A stretch of DNA of 11,915 bases from CAYRVX01 sp964642165 (GCA_964642165.1 CAZXOC010000239.1:1-11915), one strand, 5' to 3'. Counted from the stretch's first letter, positions 1 through 7,209 are shown. Translations and numbers: made by a program. The notes: generated by a model not told the origin, from the sequence alone.

Positions 1-906
1 GGCTGGCAGACGGGCCTGCTGCGCTTCGGCGTGTTCGACCCGGCCGGGACGAGGCTGGCGCCCATTCGCATCGAGGTGCGGCGGGAGCAGGTCGGCGAGG
101 GCGTCGAGGCCGTCCGGTCGGCGACGAAGGTCCTGCTCTACGACATCGCCACGGGCAAGGTCACGCCCACGGGCCTCGAGGGCCCCATGGTGATGGCCCG
201 GTTCGACCGCACCGGCAAGGGGCTGATCGTGATGAAGGCCACGCGGCAGGGCTGGGGGCTGTTCACGGCCGCCCTGCCCAAGCTGGAGCTCCGGCCGCGA
301 AAGGCCGTCGGCTTCCCCAACGCCGTCTGCCCCGGCGCCGACGTGGTGTGCATGTGGGCGCCGCCGCAGCGCAAGCGCCCGACCGAGCCCGGCCGGCGCC
401 CCGAGCGCACGGGCCAGCGGTTGTTCCTCTGCGACCTGGCAGCCGACAGGGAGATCGCCGACCTGCCCGTCCACGAGCGCAACAGCGTGCTGGACGACCT
501 CGAGTGCCAGTGGACGCCCGACGGGCGCTACCTGTGCTACTACGACGTGCGCGAGGAGCCCGCTGAGGCGGGCTCGAGCCGGCGCCCGAAGCTGCGGGTG
601 ATGACGCGCATCTGGGATCGCCGGGGCGGCCGGGAGGCCCGTCGGGTTCCCGATGCCATCCCGCTGGGGCCGGGCCCCGGGCCGTCGAGCATCATGCTGG
701 TCAAGCGCCAGGCGACCGGCGACGGGCCGTTCCTGCTGCACGACGCGAAGAACGGCTCGGAGTGGCCCCTCGGCGACGCGACGGTCCGCCCCATCCACGC
801 CCACGGGCGCAAGGTCGTCTACGCCAAGGTCGCCGACGACGGCACGGAGGCGGTCTACGTCGCCGACGTCGTCGGGGCCGAGGCGAAGGCCCCCAAGACG
901 CCGTGA
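1..906 (+). CDS. C-terminal part of a PD40/TolB-like beta-propeller protein (5' truncated)
   Basis: The frame is open from base 1 and ends at TGA 904-906, giving 301 residues. A GTG at 31 is internal, because the frame continues upstream of it without a stop, so the true start lies outside the window. The sequence has repeated beta-propeller-like phrases: LYDIATGKV near residues 46-54, a following segment with FDRTGKGLIVM, and CQWTPDGRYLCYYDV near residues 169-183. The last is close to the PD40 (WD40-like) consensus in which a W-S/T-P-D-G-x-x-I/L core recurs. The final segment, ending in a VYVADV phrase, looks like a last strand. No catalytic motif is visible. Such propellers are usually periplasmic or extracellular binding or scaffold domains, sometimes fused to kinases or peptidases whose domain would lie upstream. 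The next gene follows after 40 bases, so cotranscription is possible. The propeller call is fairly sure; the function is unknown. Confidence 0.65.
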   Translation, partial: GWQTGLLRFGVFDPAGTRLAPIRIEVRREQVGEGVEAVRSATKVLLYDIATGKVTPTGLEGPMVMARFDRTGKGLIVMKATRQGWGLFTAALPKLELRPRKAVGFPNAVCPGADVVCMWAPPQRKRPTEPGRRPERTGQRLFLCDLAADREIADLPVHERNSVLDDLECQWTPDGRYLCYYDVREEPAEAGSSRRPKLRVMTRIWDRRGGREARRVPDAIPLGPGPGPSSIMLVKRQATGDGPFLLHDAKNGSEWPLGDATVRPIHAHGRKVVYAKVADDGTEAVYVADVVGAEAKAPKTP

Positions 907-946
907 GCCCTGGCGCCCCGGCGGGGCGCGGGTGAGGAGCGATCGC

Positions 947-1654
947 ATGCACGAGACGAGACGGGTGGGGGTGATCGGCCATCGCGGCGCGGCGGGGATC
1001 GAGCCGGAGAACACGCTCCGCTCCTTCCGCAAGGCCATCGAGCTGGGCGTCGACGCGATCGAGTGCGACGTCCACATGACCCGCGACGGGCGGGCCGTGC
1101 TCATCCACGACGCCACGCTGGACCGCACGACCGGCGGCACGGGGGCGGTGAACGAGAGGACCTTCGACGAGATCCGCGCCCTCGACGCCGGCTTGGGCGA
1201 GCGCATCCCCACGCTCCGGGAGCTGCTGGACCTCGCCCGCGGGCTGATCGAGCTGCACGTCGAGCTGAAGGACCCCACCGCGGTGGACCGCGTGCTGGAG
1301 GAGATCGCCGGGGCCGGCATGCGGGGCGCGGCCATCCCCACGTGCTTCGAGACGGACGTGCTGAAGCACATCCGCGCCCGGGACGCCGCGATTCGCCTGG
1401 AGCACATCTTCGGCGACCCGCCGGCCGACGCCGTCAGCCGCGCGCTGAGCGTCCGCGCCGCTCGCATTAGCTGCAACTTCCGCCACCTGTCCGAGGCGTT
1501 CGTTGTGGCCAGCCACGACGCCGGCCTGCAGGTCGTCGCCTGGGCGCCCGACACGCCCGACGAGCAGCAGCGGGCGATCGACCTCGGCGTGGACTTCATC
1601 TGCACCAACCGCCCGGACGTGCTGCTCGAGCTCCTGCGCGCCACGCCGGGATGA
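947..1654 (+). CDS. Glycerophosphodiester phosphodiesterase (GDPD family)
   Basis: This 235-residue protein is a compact GDPD-family TIM-barrel enzyme. The family hydrolyses glycerophosphodiesters to sn-glycerol 3-phosphate and an alcohol. Diagnostic residues are all present: HRG at 12-14 with PENT at 20-23, metal ligands Glu39 and Asp41 in an IECDVHMTRDG segment, His54-Asp55 followed by TLDRTTGG, Glu106-x-Lys108 (VELKD), and a C-terminal WAPDT plus DFICTNRPD. His12 and His54 would be the acid/base pair. There is no signal peptide, so it is predicted to be cytosolic. I chose ATG 947 because a GAGGAG Shine-Dalgarno lies about 8 bases upstream and the HRG motif starts at the usual distance. The frame is open far upstream, but that part is an arginine/proline-rich shadow of the preceding gene. 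The residues suggest an active enzyme; the exact substrate is not deducible. Confidence 0.93.
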   Translation: MHETRRVGVIGHRGAAGIEPENTLRSFRKAIELGVDAIECDVHMTRDGRAVLIHDATLDRTTGGTGAVNERTFDEIRALDAGLGERIPTLRELLDLARGLIELHVELKDPTAVDRVLEEIAGAGMRGAAIPTCFETDVLKHIRARDAAIRLEHIFGDPPADAVSRALSVRAARISCNFRHLSEAFVVASHDAGLQVVAWAPDTPDEQQRAIDLGVDFICTNRPDVLLELLRATPG

Positions 1655-1685
1655 CCCGTTCCGCCCGCGAGGGGGGGAAACTCCC

Positions 1686-1714
1686 TTGCGTCGGCCCCAC
1701 CGGCGTCTTACAAG
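1686..1714 (+). promoter_or_regulatory. Weak sigma70-like promoter candidate for tdh-kbl
   Basis: TTGCGT at 1686-1691 and TACAAG at 1709-1714 are separated by 17 bases in the 157-base gap before tdh. The matches to TTGACA/TATAAT are 3/6 and 4/6. A short GGG/CCC pairing around GGGGGGGAAACTCCC just upstream could end the preceding transcript but has only a weak stem. This is a guess from position and spacing; chance matches of this quality are common. Confidence 0.25.
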
Positions 1715-1811
1715 GCAGGATTGCGGCGAGCGGGTCGCGCCATGGTGCCCGGGCCGATGGACGGTCCGTGCCGGCGAGGCCCGCGGCCCCCACGGAGACA
1801 GGACGCGACAG

Positions 1812-2855
1812 ATGGGCAAGACGATGAAGGCCCTGGTCAAGGCCGAGGCGGCGGAAGGCCTGTGGCTCCAGGACGTGCCGATCCCCGAGGTCGGCGCCAG
1901 CGACGTGTTGATCCGGATCCTGAAGACGAGCATCTGCGGCACGGACGTTCACATCTGGAACTGGGACGAGTGGGCGCGCAAGACGATTCCCGTCGGCATG
2001 CACGTGGGGCACGAGTTCGTCGGGCTCGTGGAGGCCTTCGGCGCCAACGTGCACGACTACGCCGTCGGCGACCTCGTCAGCGGCGAGGGCCACCTCGTCT
2101 GCGGGCGCTGCCGCAACTGCCTCGCCGGGCGCCGCCACCTCTGCCCGCACACGCAGAGCGTCGGCGTGAACCGCCCGGGCGCGTTCGCCGAGTACCTCTG
2201 CATCCCGGTGACGAACGTCTGGCCGGCCGACCCGGGCATCCCGCTGGAGGTCATCAGTTGCTTCGACCCGCTGGGCAACGCGACGCACACGGCCCTGAGC
2301 TTCGACGTGCTGGGCGAGGACGTCCTGATCACCGGCGCGGGCCCGATCGGGATCATGGCGGCCGCCATCGCGCGCCACTGCAAGGCGCGGCACGTCGTGG
2401 TCACGGACGTCAACCCCTACCGCCTGGGGCTGGCCAAGGCGATGGGCGCCACGCGGACCGTGGACGTCCGCCACGAGAAGCTGGACGCCAAGCTCCAGGA
2501 ACGCCTCGGCATGAAGGAAGGCTTCGACGTGGGCATGGAGATGTCCGGCAACCCGGACGCCTTCCGCACGATGCTGGCCAACATGTGTCACGGCGGCAAG
2601 ATCGCCATGCTGGGCATCCAGGCCCGAACCGAGATCGACTGGGACTTCGTCGTGTTCAACGGGCTGACGATCAAGGGCATCTACGGCCGCGAGATGTACG
2701 AGACCTGGTACAAGATGACCATGATGATCCAGTGCGGGCTGGACATCACCCCGGTCATCACGCACCAGTACCCCTACACGGAGTTCGAGGAAGCCTTCGA
2801 GGTGATGCGGTCCGGGCAGTCCGGCAAGGTCGTGCTGACCTGGGCCGAGCGGTAA
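1812..2855 (+). CDS. tdh: L-threonine 3-dehydrogenase
   Basis: Zinc-dependent medium-chain dehydrogenase that oxidises L-threonine with NAD+ to 2-amino-3-ketobutyrate in the cytosol. The 347 residues align by eye almost throughout with E. coli Tdh (341 aa). Catalytic zinc residues are Cys42, His67 and Glu68. His94 in SGEGH corresponds to the E. coli residue important for threonine recognition. Structural zinc cysteines are Cys97, Cys100, Cys103 and Cys111. The Rossmann glycine motif is VLITGAGPIGIMAA, with the acidic residue of TDVN after it for NAD preference. The C-terminus carries the family phrases GIYGREM and RSGQSGKVVL. ATG 1812 has AGGA 8 bases upstream. ATG 1824 would begin at MKALVK, exactly like the E. 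coli protein, but has a poorer ribosome site, so four N-terminal residues are uncertain. kbl follows after 9 bases, completing the pathway. Confidence 0.97.
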   Translation: MGKTMKALVKAEAAEGLWLQDVPIPEVGASDVLIRILKTSICGTDVHIWNWDEWARKTIPVGMHVGHEFVGLVEAFGANVHDYAVGDLVSGEGHLVCGRCRNCLAGRRHLCPHTQSVGVNRPGAFAEYLCIPVTNVWPADPGIPLEVISCFDPLGNATHTALSFDVLGEDVLITGAGPIGIMAAAIARHCKARHVVVTDVNPYRLGLAKAMGATRTVDVRHEKLDAKLQERLGMKEGFDVGMEMSGNPDAFRTMLANMCHGGKIAMLGIQARTEIDWDFVVFNGLTIKGIYGREMYETWYKMTMMIQCGLDITPVITHQYPYTEFEEAFEVMRSGQSGKVVLTWAER

Positions 2856-2864
2856 GGGAGAGCC

Positions 2865-4049
2865 ATGTTCGGATCGATGAAGGACCACGTGACGACGGCG
2901 CTGGAGGAGATCCGCGCGTCGGGCCTGTACAAGCAGGAGCGCCTGATCACGACGCCGCAGGGCGTGCGCATCGGCGTCTCGGGCGGGCGCGAGGTGCTGA
3001 ACTTCTGCGCGAACAACTACCTGGGCCTGGCCGACGACCCGCGCGTGATCGCCGCGGCGAGGGAGAGCTACGAGCGGTGGGGCTACGGGCTCAGCAGCGT
3101 GCGGTTCATCTGCGGCACGCAGACGCTCCACAAGCGGCTCGAGGCGAAGCTCAGCGAGTTCCTGGGCATGGAGGACACGATCCTCTACAGCTCGTGCTTC
3201 GACGCCAACGGCGGGCTGTTCGAGACGCTCCTCGGGCCCGACGACGCCGTCCTCAGCGACGAGCTCAACCACGCGAGCATCATCGACGGCATCCGCCTCT
3301 GCAAGGCGCGGCGCCTGCGCTTCGCCAACGGGGACATGGCCGACCTGGAGGCCCGGCTGAAGGAGGCCTCCGACGCGCGGATCCGCCTGATCGCCACCGA
3401 CGGGGCGTTCTCCATGGACGGCAGCGTCGCGAACCTGCCGGGGATCTGCGACCTGGCGGAGAAGTACGACGCGGCCGTCATGGTCGACGACTCGCACGCG
3501 ACGGGCTTTTTCGGCCCGACGGGGCGCGGCACGCCCGAGTACCACGCCGTCTCGGGGCGGGTGGACCTGATCACGAGCACGCTGGGCAAGGCGCTGGGGG
3601 GCGCCTCGGGCGGGTTCACCTCCGGGCGCAAGGAGATCGTCGAGCTGCTCCGCCAGCGGAGCCGCCCGTACCTGTTCTCGAACACGCTCTCGCCGGCCAT
3701 CGCGGCCACGTCGCTGGTCGTGCTGGACATCCTGTCGGCCTCGACGGAGCTGCGCGATCGGCTGGAGGCCAACACGAGGCACTTCCGCGCGGGCATGACC
3801 GAGCGGGGCTTCGACATCCCCGAGGGCGACCACCCCATCGTGCCGATCATGCTCGGCGACGCCGTGCTGGCGACGAAGATGGCGGACCTGATGCTCGCCG
3901 AGGGCGTCTACGTGATCGGCTTCAGCTACCCCGTCGTCCCCAAGGGCAAGGCCCGAATCCGCGTGCAGATCTCCGCCGCCCACAGCACCGAGGACCTCGA
4001 TTTCGCCATGGACGCCTTCGCGAAGGTCCGCCGGGCGTGCATGGAATAG
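2865..4049 (+). CDS. kbl: Glycine C-acetyltransferase (2-amino-3-ketobutyrate CoA ligase)
   Basis: PLP-dependent fold-type I enzyme that cleaves 2-amino-3-ketobutyrate with CoA to glycine and acetyl-CoA, taking the product of the adjacent dehydrogenase. At 394 residues it is near the E. coli length (398). Visible signatures are NFCANNYLGLA (46-56), SVRFICGTQ (78-86), YSSCFDANGGLFETLLG (108-124), His136 in LNHASIIDG, VDDSH at 207-211 with the Asp that contacts the PLP nitrogen, and the Schiff-base Lys242 in TLGKALGGASGG. The ending VVPKGKARIRVQ(I/M)SAAH is also typical. Other alpha-oxoamine synthases (BioF, HemA, SPT) are less likely, given the near-identity to Kbl motifs and the tdh neighbour. 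ATG 2865 has a GGGAGA site about 5 bases upstream, and the 9-base gap implies one transcript with tdh. Confidence 0.97.
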   Translation: MFGSMKDHVTTALEEIRASGLYKQERLITTPQGVRIGVSGGREVLNFCANNYLGLADDPRVIAAARESYERWGYGLSSVRFICGTQTLHKRLEAKLSEFLGMEDTILYSSCFDANGGLFETLLGPDDAVLSDELNHASIIDGIRLCKARRLRFANGDMADLEARLKEASDARIRLIATDGAFSMDGSVANLPGICDLAEKYDAAVMVDDSHATGFFGPTGRGTPEYHAVSGRVDLITSTLGKALGGASGGFTSGRKEIVELLRQRSRPYLFSNTLSPAIAATSLVVLDILSASTELRDRLEANTRHFRAGMTERGFDIPEGDHPIVPIMLGDAVLATKMADLMLAEGVYVIGFSYPVVPKGKARIRVQISAAHSTEDLDFAMDAFAKVRRACME

Positions 4050-4108
4050 ACCCGCCCGAGGCGGAAAGCCGGTACGGCCCGCTCCCCTCGGCGCCCCGGC
4101 GGACGGCT

Positions 4109-4133
4109 GGAGCGCTCCCCCGCGCGGCGCGCG
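4109..4133. terminator. GC-rich dyads between convergent genes, possible terminator
   Basis: The 123 bases between the kbl stop and the opposing gene hold a perfect 10-base palindrome GGAGCGCTCC (4109-4118) and CGCGC-GGC-GCGCG (4121-4133). Neither is followed by a T-tract on either strand, so intrinsic termination is not demonstrated. The convergent placement is the main reason to suspect a bidirectional stop here. Confidence 0.18.
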
Positions 4134-4172
4134 ACGGCGCCGCGGCGTAGCGGCTAGCCCATCGCGAGAAGC

Positions 4173-4568
4173 CTACGCGCCCTTGAGCGACGGACCGGCG
4201 GGCGCCTCGGCCGCGCCGGGCCGGGCCGTGACCTGCCGGCGCTGCGCGACGGCTTCCCGGAAGTTCTCGCAGAGCCGGCTGATCGCGAACGTCTTGCAGT
4301 GCTTCTTGCGGTAGGCGTCGCCGGGGCCGTCGCAGCCGTAACCCCGCGCGGTTCGCTGCCAGGCGGGGACCAATCGGTCGCCGTAGGTCTGGCAGATCTC
4401 GCGGAAGCGGCAGGGACCGACCCGCTCGTCCGCCTCCGCGTCGGCAGCCCCGGCGAGCGGCGCCGCTTGCCCCGTCCGCGGGGGCCGCTTCGCCCGGCGG
4501 GCAGGCCCGGCCGGTGCCCCGCGCCTCGGCGGCGCGGAACGACGTGCCAGCAGTTCGTCTCCAGGCAT
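4173..4568 (-). CDS. Small five-cysteine protein, unknown function
   Basis: I do not recognise this 131-residue protein. Residues 1-50 are Ala/Pro/Arg-rich and probably disordered. Residues 51-110 form a compact conserved-looking block with cysteines at 53, 59, 79, 91 and 100 (spacing CX5C-X19-C-X11-C-X8-C), two tryptophan/tyrosine-rich turns (TYGDRLVPAW, GYGCDGPGDAYRKKHC) and a basic helix-like end (SRLCENFREAV). The cysteine pattern suggests zinc or iron-sulfur binding, or disulfides; the last is less likely because no signal peptide is present. The ATG overlaps the stop of the upstream lipoprotein hydrolase (TGATG) and has an excellent AGGAGG 6 bases upstream, so translation is coupled. 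That coupling and the strong ribosome site are the main evidence that it is a real gene. A partner, regulator or metal-binding accessory of the hydrolase is possible but unproven. Confidence 0.7.
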   Translation of the reverse strand: MPGDELLARRSAPPRRGAPAGPARRAKRPPRTGQAAPLAGAADAEADERVGPCRFREICQTYGDRLVPAWQRTARGYGCDGPGDAYRKKHCKTFAISRLCENFREAVAQRRQVTARPGAAEAPAGPSLKGA

Positions 4569-5431
4569 CACAATCCTCCTCTCCCTGTTGCGTCCGTTCC
4601 CGTCAGGGCCAGCGCATCGCCCGGCGCGGCGGCGGACAGCCTGCCCTCGCCGCGGCGGACGGTGGTCATCACGTCCTCGTTCCAGTCCTTCGCCACCAGC
4701 AGCGGCGCGACGTACGCGCACACGAAGTCGGGCGCGAGGCAGGAGAAGTGCCCCCCGTCGTGCCCGTGCCGCGCCATGCCGTCTCGCCAGGCGATCTGGT
4801 GAAGCCCCGCCGCGGGCCGCCGGAAACCCACCTTCCCGGCCGACTCGCCGTGCGCGCGGTCCATCGTGCCGAACCACGTGGTCCCCGCGCCCAGCAGCGC
4901 GACGTCCCGCGCGGAGTGAAAGCTGACGATCCCGCACCGCGTGTGGGCCAGCGCGCCGCCCAGGTCGTACGTCGGCGACAGCGACGAGGCCAGCAGCACC
5001 ACCCCGTCGATCCGCTCGCCGGCGTCGAGGCACTCCGCCGCCCAGACGGCGATGGCCGTCCCGCCGCTGTGGCCGATCAGGAAGACCGACCCGCCGGGAT
5101 GCTCCTGGCGGTAGGCCCCGACGCGCTCCGCCAGCGCCGCGGCCACCTGGCGATTCCGCTCGTACGCGCACTGGTTGAACAGCGGCCCCAGCGGCGCCGT
5201 CCAGTCGTACAGCTCGACGGCCAGGCCGAGGCCCGCCTCCGAGAGCCTCCGCGAGGCCAGCTCGTTGTGGAGCGCCCGCCCGTCGATCCCCGGCAGCACG
5301 ATCAGCAGCCCGCGGTCCAGGTCGTCGCCGTTCATCAGGACTTGTCGGCCCCCGCAGCCGGCCAGGATCGCGGCCGCCAGCACCAACCACACGCAGCGCG
5401 TACACCTCTCGGGTCCCGTTGGGGGTAACAT
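4568..5431 (-). CDS. Lipoprotein alpha/beta hydrolase
   Basis: This 287-residue protein starts with a short basic stretch and a hydrophobic segment (WLVLAAAILAGC) ending in the lipobox LAGC, so Cys26 would be acylated and the protein anchored at an envelope membrane. The hydrolase core follows: LLIVLPGIDG (42-51) with the oxyanion turn, FLIGHSGGTA with nucleophile Ser122, likely acid Asp176 in SARDVALLG, and likely His228 in GGHFS. The phrases VELYDWTAPLG, ERNRQVAAALAERV and GTTWFGTMD resemble a lipoprotein hydrolase type I associate with planctomycetes. That is recall, not a search. The substrate is unknown; an ester or lipid is plausible. I chose ATG 5431, with AAGGGAGG about 9 bases upstream, over ATG 5491, which would put 20 extra residues ahead of the signal peptide. 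The five-Cys gene follows with a TGATG overlap. Confidence 0.88.
   Translation of the reverse strand: MLPPTGPERCTRCVWLVLAAAILAGCGGRQVLMNGDDLDRGLLIVLPGIDGRALHNELASRRLSEAGLGLAVELYDWTAPLGPLFNQCAYERNRQVAAALAERVGAYRQEHPGGSVFLIGHSGGTAIAVWAAECLDAGERIDGVVLLASSLSPTYDLGGALAHTRCGIVSFHSARDVALLGAGTTWFGTMDRAHGESAGKVGFRRPAAGLHQIAWRDGMARHGHDGGHFSCLAPDFVCAYVAPLLVAKDWNEDVMTTVRRGEGRLSAAAPGDALALTGTDATGRGGL
4575..4580 (-). promoter_or_regulatory. Strong Shine-Dalgarno for the five-Cys gene, inside the hydrolase gene
   Basis: AGGAGG on the minus strand lies 6 bases before the ATG at 4568, within the final codons of the upstream hydrolase. Together with the one-base TGATG stop/start overlap, it fixes the start of the small gene and implies translational coupling. 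Confidence 0.75.
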
Positions 5432-5441
5432 CGCTTGCGCC

Positions 5442-5480
5442 TCCCTTCGATTTGAGACAACCCGTTTCCGTCCGAAGGGA
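5442..5480 (-). promoter_or_regulatory. Inverted repeat that can sequester the hydrolase ribosome-binding site
   Basis: TCCCTTCG at 5442-5449 and CGAAGGGA at 5473-5480 are perfectly complementary 8-base arms with a 23-base loop. In the minus-strand transcript the 3' arm contains the AAGGGA part of the Shine-Dalgarno of the lipoprotein hydrolase (start 5431). Folding would block ribosome entry, giving a possible thermosensor or ligand/protein-controlled switch. The pairing is seen in the sequence; the regulatory role is inferred. Confidence 0.35.
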
Positions 5481-5646
5481 AAGACAAGCAAACGCCATGC
5501 CGCCTCGCCGGGCCGCGGCGCGCCTCGCCGACTAAGGCCCTACCGCCTCAAGGCTACGGACCGCCGCCGGATATGGGGGCGTCGGGTAGGGGGCCCCCCG
5601 AGCGGGCACAGAGCACCCGGCGGGGTGGGCAACTGGGCAAACCGCG

Positions 5647-5672
5647 TTGCAGCTTGCACGAGAGCTTGCAGC
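5647..5672. repeat. Short TTGCA direct repeats near the hydrolase promoter candidate
   Basis: TTGCA occurs at 5647-5651, 5654-5658 and 5666-5670. The longer word AGCTTGCA repeats at 5651-5658 and 5663-5670 with a 12-base period. On the minus strand these lie immediately downstream of the proposed -10. They could be a repeated regulator-binding half-site, but the words are short and this is only suggestive. Confidence 0.3.
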
Positions 5673-5679
5673 GGATGTG

Positions 5680-5708
5680 CATATAAACAAGGGAAGGATT
5701 CTGAGAAT
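5680..5708 (-). promoter_or_regulatory. Minus-strand promoter candidate with overlapping palindromic operator
   Basis: Reading the minus strand, TTCTCA (5707-5702) and TATATG (5685-5680) are separated by 16 bases, each matching the sigma70 consensus at 4 of 6 positions. They sit in the most AT-rich stretch of an otherwise very GC-rich window. A perfect 11-base palindrome, ATTCT-G-AGAAT (5698-5708), covers the -35 and could bind a dimeric repressor. The element would drive the lipoprotein hydrolase and five-Cys genes. Confidence 0.35.
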
Positions 5709-5727
5709 TCGGACCTGCTCCCCCCTC

Positions 5728-5755
5728 GCCGGCTCGCCGCGCGCCGCGCGCCGGC
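5728..5755 (-). terminator. GC hairpin after the glycosidase gene, possible terminator
   Basis: GCCGGC at 5728-5733 and again at 5750-5755 (self-complementary 6-base arms) enclose a GC-rich loop with further self-pairing, about 40 bases after the glycosidase stop. There is no T-tract, so it may act as a transcript-end stabiliser or factor-assisted terminator, or not at all. Confidence 0.22.
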
Positions 5756-5793
5756 AGATCGCCCCCAGACGCCCCCCGCAACGCTCCGTCGCC

Positions 5794-7209
5794 TCACTCG
5801 ATTCGCACGACGATCGAGCGCTGGAAGTCCGGCAGCGCGACCTTCGCCCCGTTCAGCGTCGCGTCGCGCCAGCGATTCGCCCACGGGTCGTACGTCCGGG
5901 CCGAGACGCCCTTCCTGCCCGCCAGCACCTTGGCGAAGTCCACGCTCGCGCCGCGGATCGTCCCGGGCGCCTTGCCCTCGGCCAGCTCCGTCTTCCAGGT
6001 GTTCTGCACGTCGCGGCCCCAGGCCAGGACGGTCTTGCGGCCCTTGAGCACGTAGACGCGCAGGCGGGCGTTCGGAACGGTTGCCGGCTGGAAGCGCTCG
6101 GCGGGGGCGTCGAGGCCCTTGACCGCCTCGGCGAAGCGCCCGAACTGCCACCACAGGTCGTTCTTGGCGACGTAGTGGTCCCAGTGCCACGTCTGCCCGC
6201 CCCCGGCCGCCCCGGCGAAGAACGGCGCGAACAGCACGTCGTGCAGGATGATCCCGCGCTTGTCCTTGGCGTAGAGCTTGAACGGCCCGCTGTGGCCGGG
6301 CTCGACGGCGCCGCTCTCGGCGAGCAGCACGGGTCGCCCGGGGCGCAGCGCCAGCAGCTCGCGCACGGCGTCGGCGGCGAGCACGTCGACGGGCCCGTGG
6401 CAGACGTCCAGGCGGGCGCCCAGGTCCAGGTAGCGGTGCACCTGGGCGACGTCGTTGCCCTTCATCGTGCTCAGGCGGCGGTACATCCCGCGCTTCTGCG
6501 CGTGGTCGAAGCTGCCGAGGCTCTGCATCGCCAGGTTCTTCGGGAACCGCCGGTGCAGCTCGCCCAGCATCACCGCCGTCCAGGCCATGTAGTCGCCCCC
6601 GCGGACGCAGTTGACCTCGTTCCACAGCTCCCACCCGAAGACCTGCGGCTCGTTGCCGTAGCGCCCGGCGAACCACGCCAGCTTGCGCCGGAACTGGTCG
6701 CGGCTCTTCTTGCCGTCGAAGAAGTCCGCCACGTTCCGCGCCGGGCCGCCCTGGGAGACGTCGTGGATCGGCTTGTTGATCCACGGCCGCCGGGTGTCGT
6801 GGAAGTCCCGGAAGTGCTCCAGCGTCATCTTGACCCGCAGCCGGTGCTTGCGGGCCAGCGCCACCAGCGCGTCGATGCGCTTCGCCTTCGCCGCGTCGTA
6901 CTCGCCGCTGCGCCGGTGCTCGACGTCCCAGAACGGCGCGCTGAGCCAGACGCGGAGGTAGTTGCCCCCGTTGGCGGCGAGCTTGCCCATCCACGCGTCC
7001 ATCTGCGCCAGCCCCGCGCGCTCGTCCTCCGCGCTGCGGGGCGAGATCATGTTCAGCCCGACGGGGATGTACGCCCGCCCGTCCGACAGCTCGAAGTACC
7101 TCGCATCGCGCCGCGAGACCTGCACGAACGCCACGTTCCCGTCCTTCGCTTGCGCCGCCCCGGCCGCCGCCACCGCCGCCAGAACCGCCGCCACTGCTTT
7201 TGTCGTCAT
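5794..7209 (-). CDS. Secreted clan GH-A-like glycoside hydrolase (cellulase/mannanase-type)
   Basis: This 471-residue protein has a Sec signal peptide (hydrophobic Ala/Val-rich residues 5-21, likely cleavage after AQA at 21). Its (beta/alpha)8-type body carries the clan GH-A signatures. GNYLRVWLSAPFW (82-94) supplies the conserved Arg86 after strand 2. FGWELWNEV has the acid/base Glu198 after Asn197. VLLAESG has the candidate nucleophile Glu298, and WHWDH (341-345) is the usual aromatic strand-8 platform. The last 90 residues look like a small beta domain. It probably hydrolyses a beta-glycan outside the cytoplasm; the exact family and substrate cannot be fixed by eye. I chose ATG 7209, with AGGGG 6 bases upstream, over ATG 7224, which would add only five residues. 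It is divergent from the HDAC-family gene, with about 215 bases between. An alternative is a GH5-like protein with a non-hydrolytic role, but both glutamates are present. Confidence 0.85.
   Translation of the reverse strand: MTTKAVAAVLAAVAAAGAAQAKDGNVAFVQVSRRDARYFELSDGRAYIPVGLNMISPRSAEDERAGLAQMDAWMGKLAANGGNYLRVWLSAPFWDVEHRRSGEYDAAKAKRIDALVALARKHRLRVKMTLEHFRDFHDTRRPWINKPIHDVSQGGPARNVADFFDGKKSRDQFRRKLAWFAGRYGNEPQVFGWELWNEVNCVRGGDYMAWTAVMLGELHRRFPKNLAMQSLGSFDHAQKRGMYRRLSTMKGNDVAQVHRYLDLGARLDVCHGPVDVLAADAVRELLALRPGRPVLLAESGAVEPGHSGPFKLYAKDKRGIILHDVLFAPFFAGAAGGGQTWHWDHYVAKNDLWWQFGRFAEAVKGLDAPAERFQPATVPNARLRVYVLKGRKTVLAWGRDVQNTWKTELAEGKAPGTIRGASVDFAKVLAGRKGVSARTYDPWANRWRDATLNGAKVALPDFQRSIVVRIE

Larger units (their letters stand above)
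5432..5793. other. 362-base non-coding leader/intergenic region before the lipoprotein hydrolase
   Basis: No credible gene lies here on either strand. Open frames crossing it are arginine- and proline-rich continuations without a plausible product. From the glycosidase end it holds a GC hairpin (5728-5755), an AT-rich patch with a minus-strand promoter candidate and palindrome (5680-5708), TTGCA repeats (5647-5672), a G/C-rich middle (about 5500-5640) with nothing specific that I can name, and the inverted repeat over the hydrolase ribosome site (5442-5480). If the promoter candidate is right, the hydrolase mRNA has a leader of roughly 240 bases, which is unusually long for such a gene. Confidence 0.5.

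Noticed and set aside
1655..1811. Riboswitch or attenuator in the gap before tdh
   Set aside because: I see only a weak GGG/CCC pairing and no conserved riboswitch core or leader peptide.
1596..3983. A 795-codon open frame on the minus strand antisense to tdh and kbl
   Set aside because: The product is His/Arg/Val/Asp-rich with no recognisable fold, and the plus strand carries two unmistakable enzymes. Long antisense frames are expected at this GC content.
1721..4150. An 809-codon plus-strand frame overlapping tdh and kbl in another phase
   Set aside because: It is an Arg/Pro/Gly-rich frame shadow of the two genes, with no domain and no ribosome site.
5647..5690. A plus-strand promoter using TATAAA at 5682-5687
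   Set aside because: The -10 word is good, but no -35 lies at 15-19 bases and no plus-strand gene follows; the next plus-strand start is 1.7 kb away.
5647..5710. CRISPR or att-site reading of the repeated TTGCA region
   Set aside because: The repeats are 5-8 bases with unequal spacing, there are no spacers, and no cas or integrase gene is in the window.
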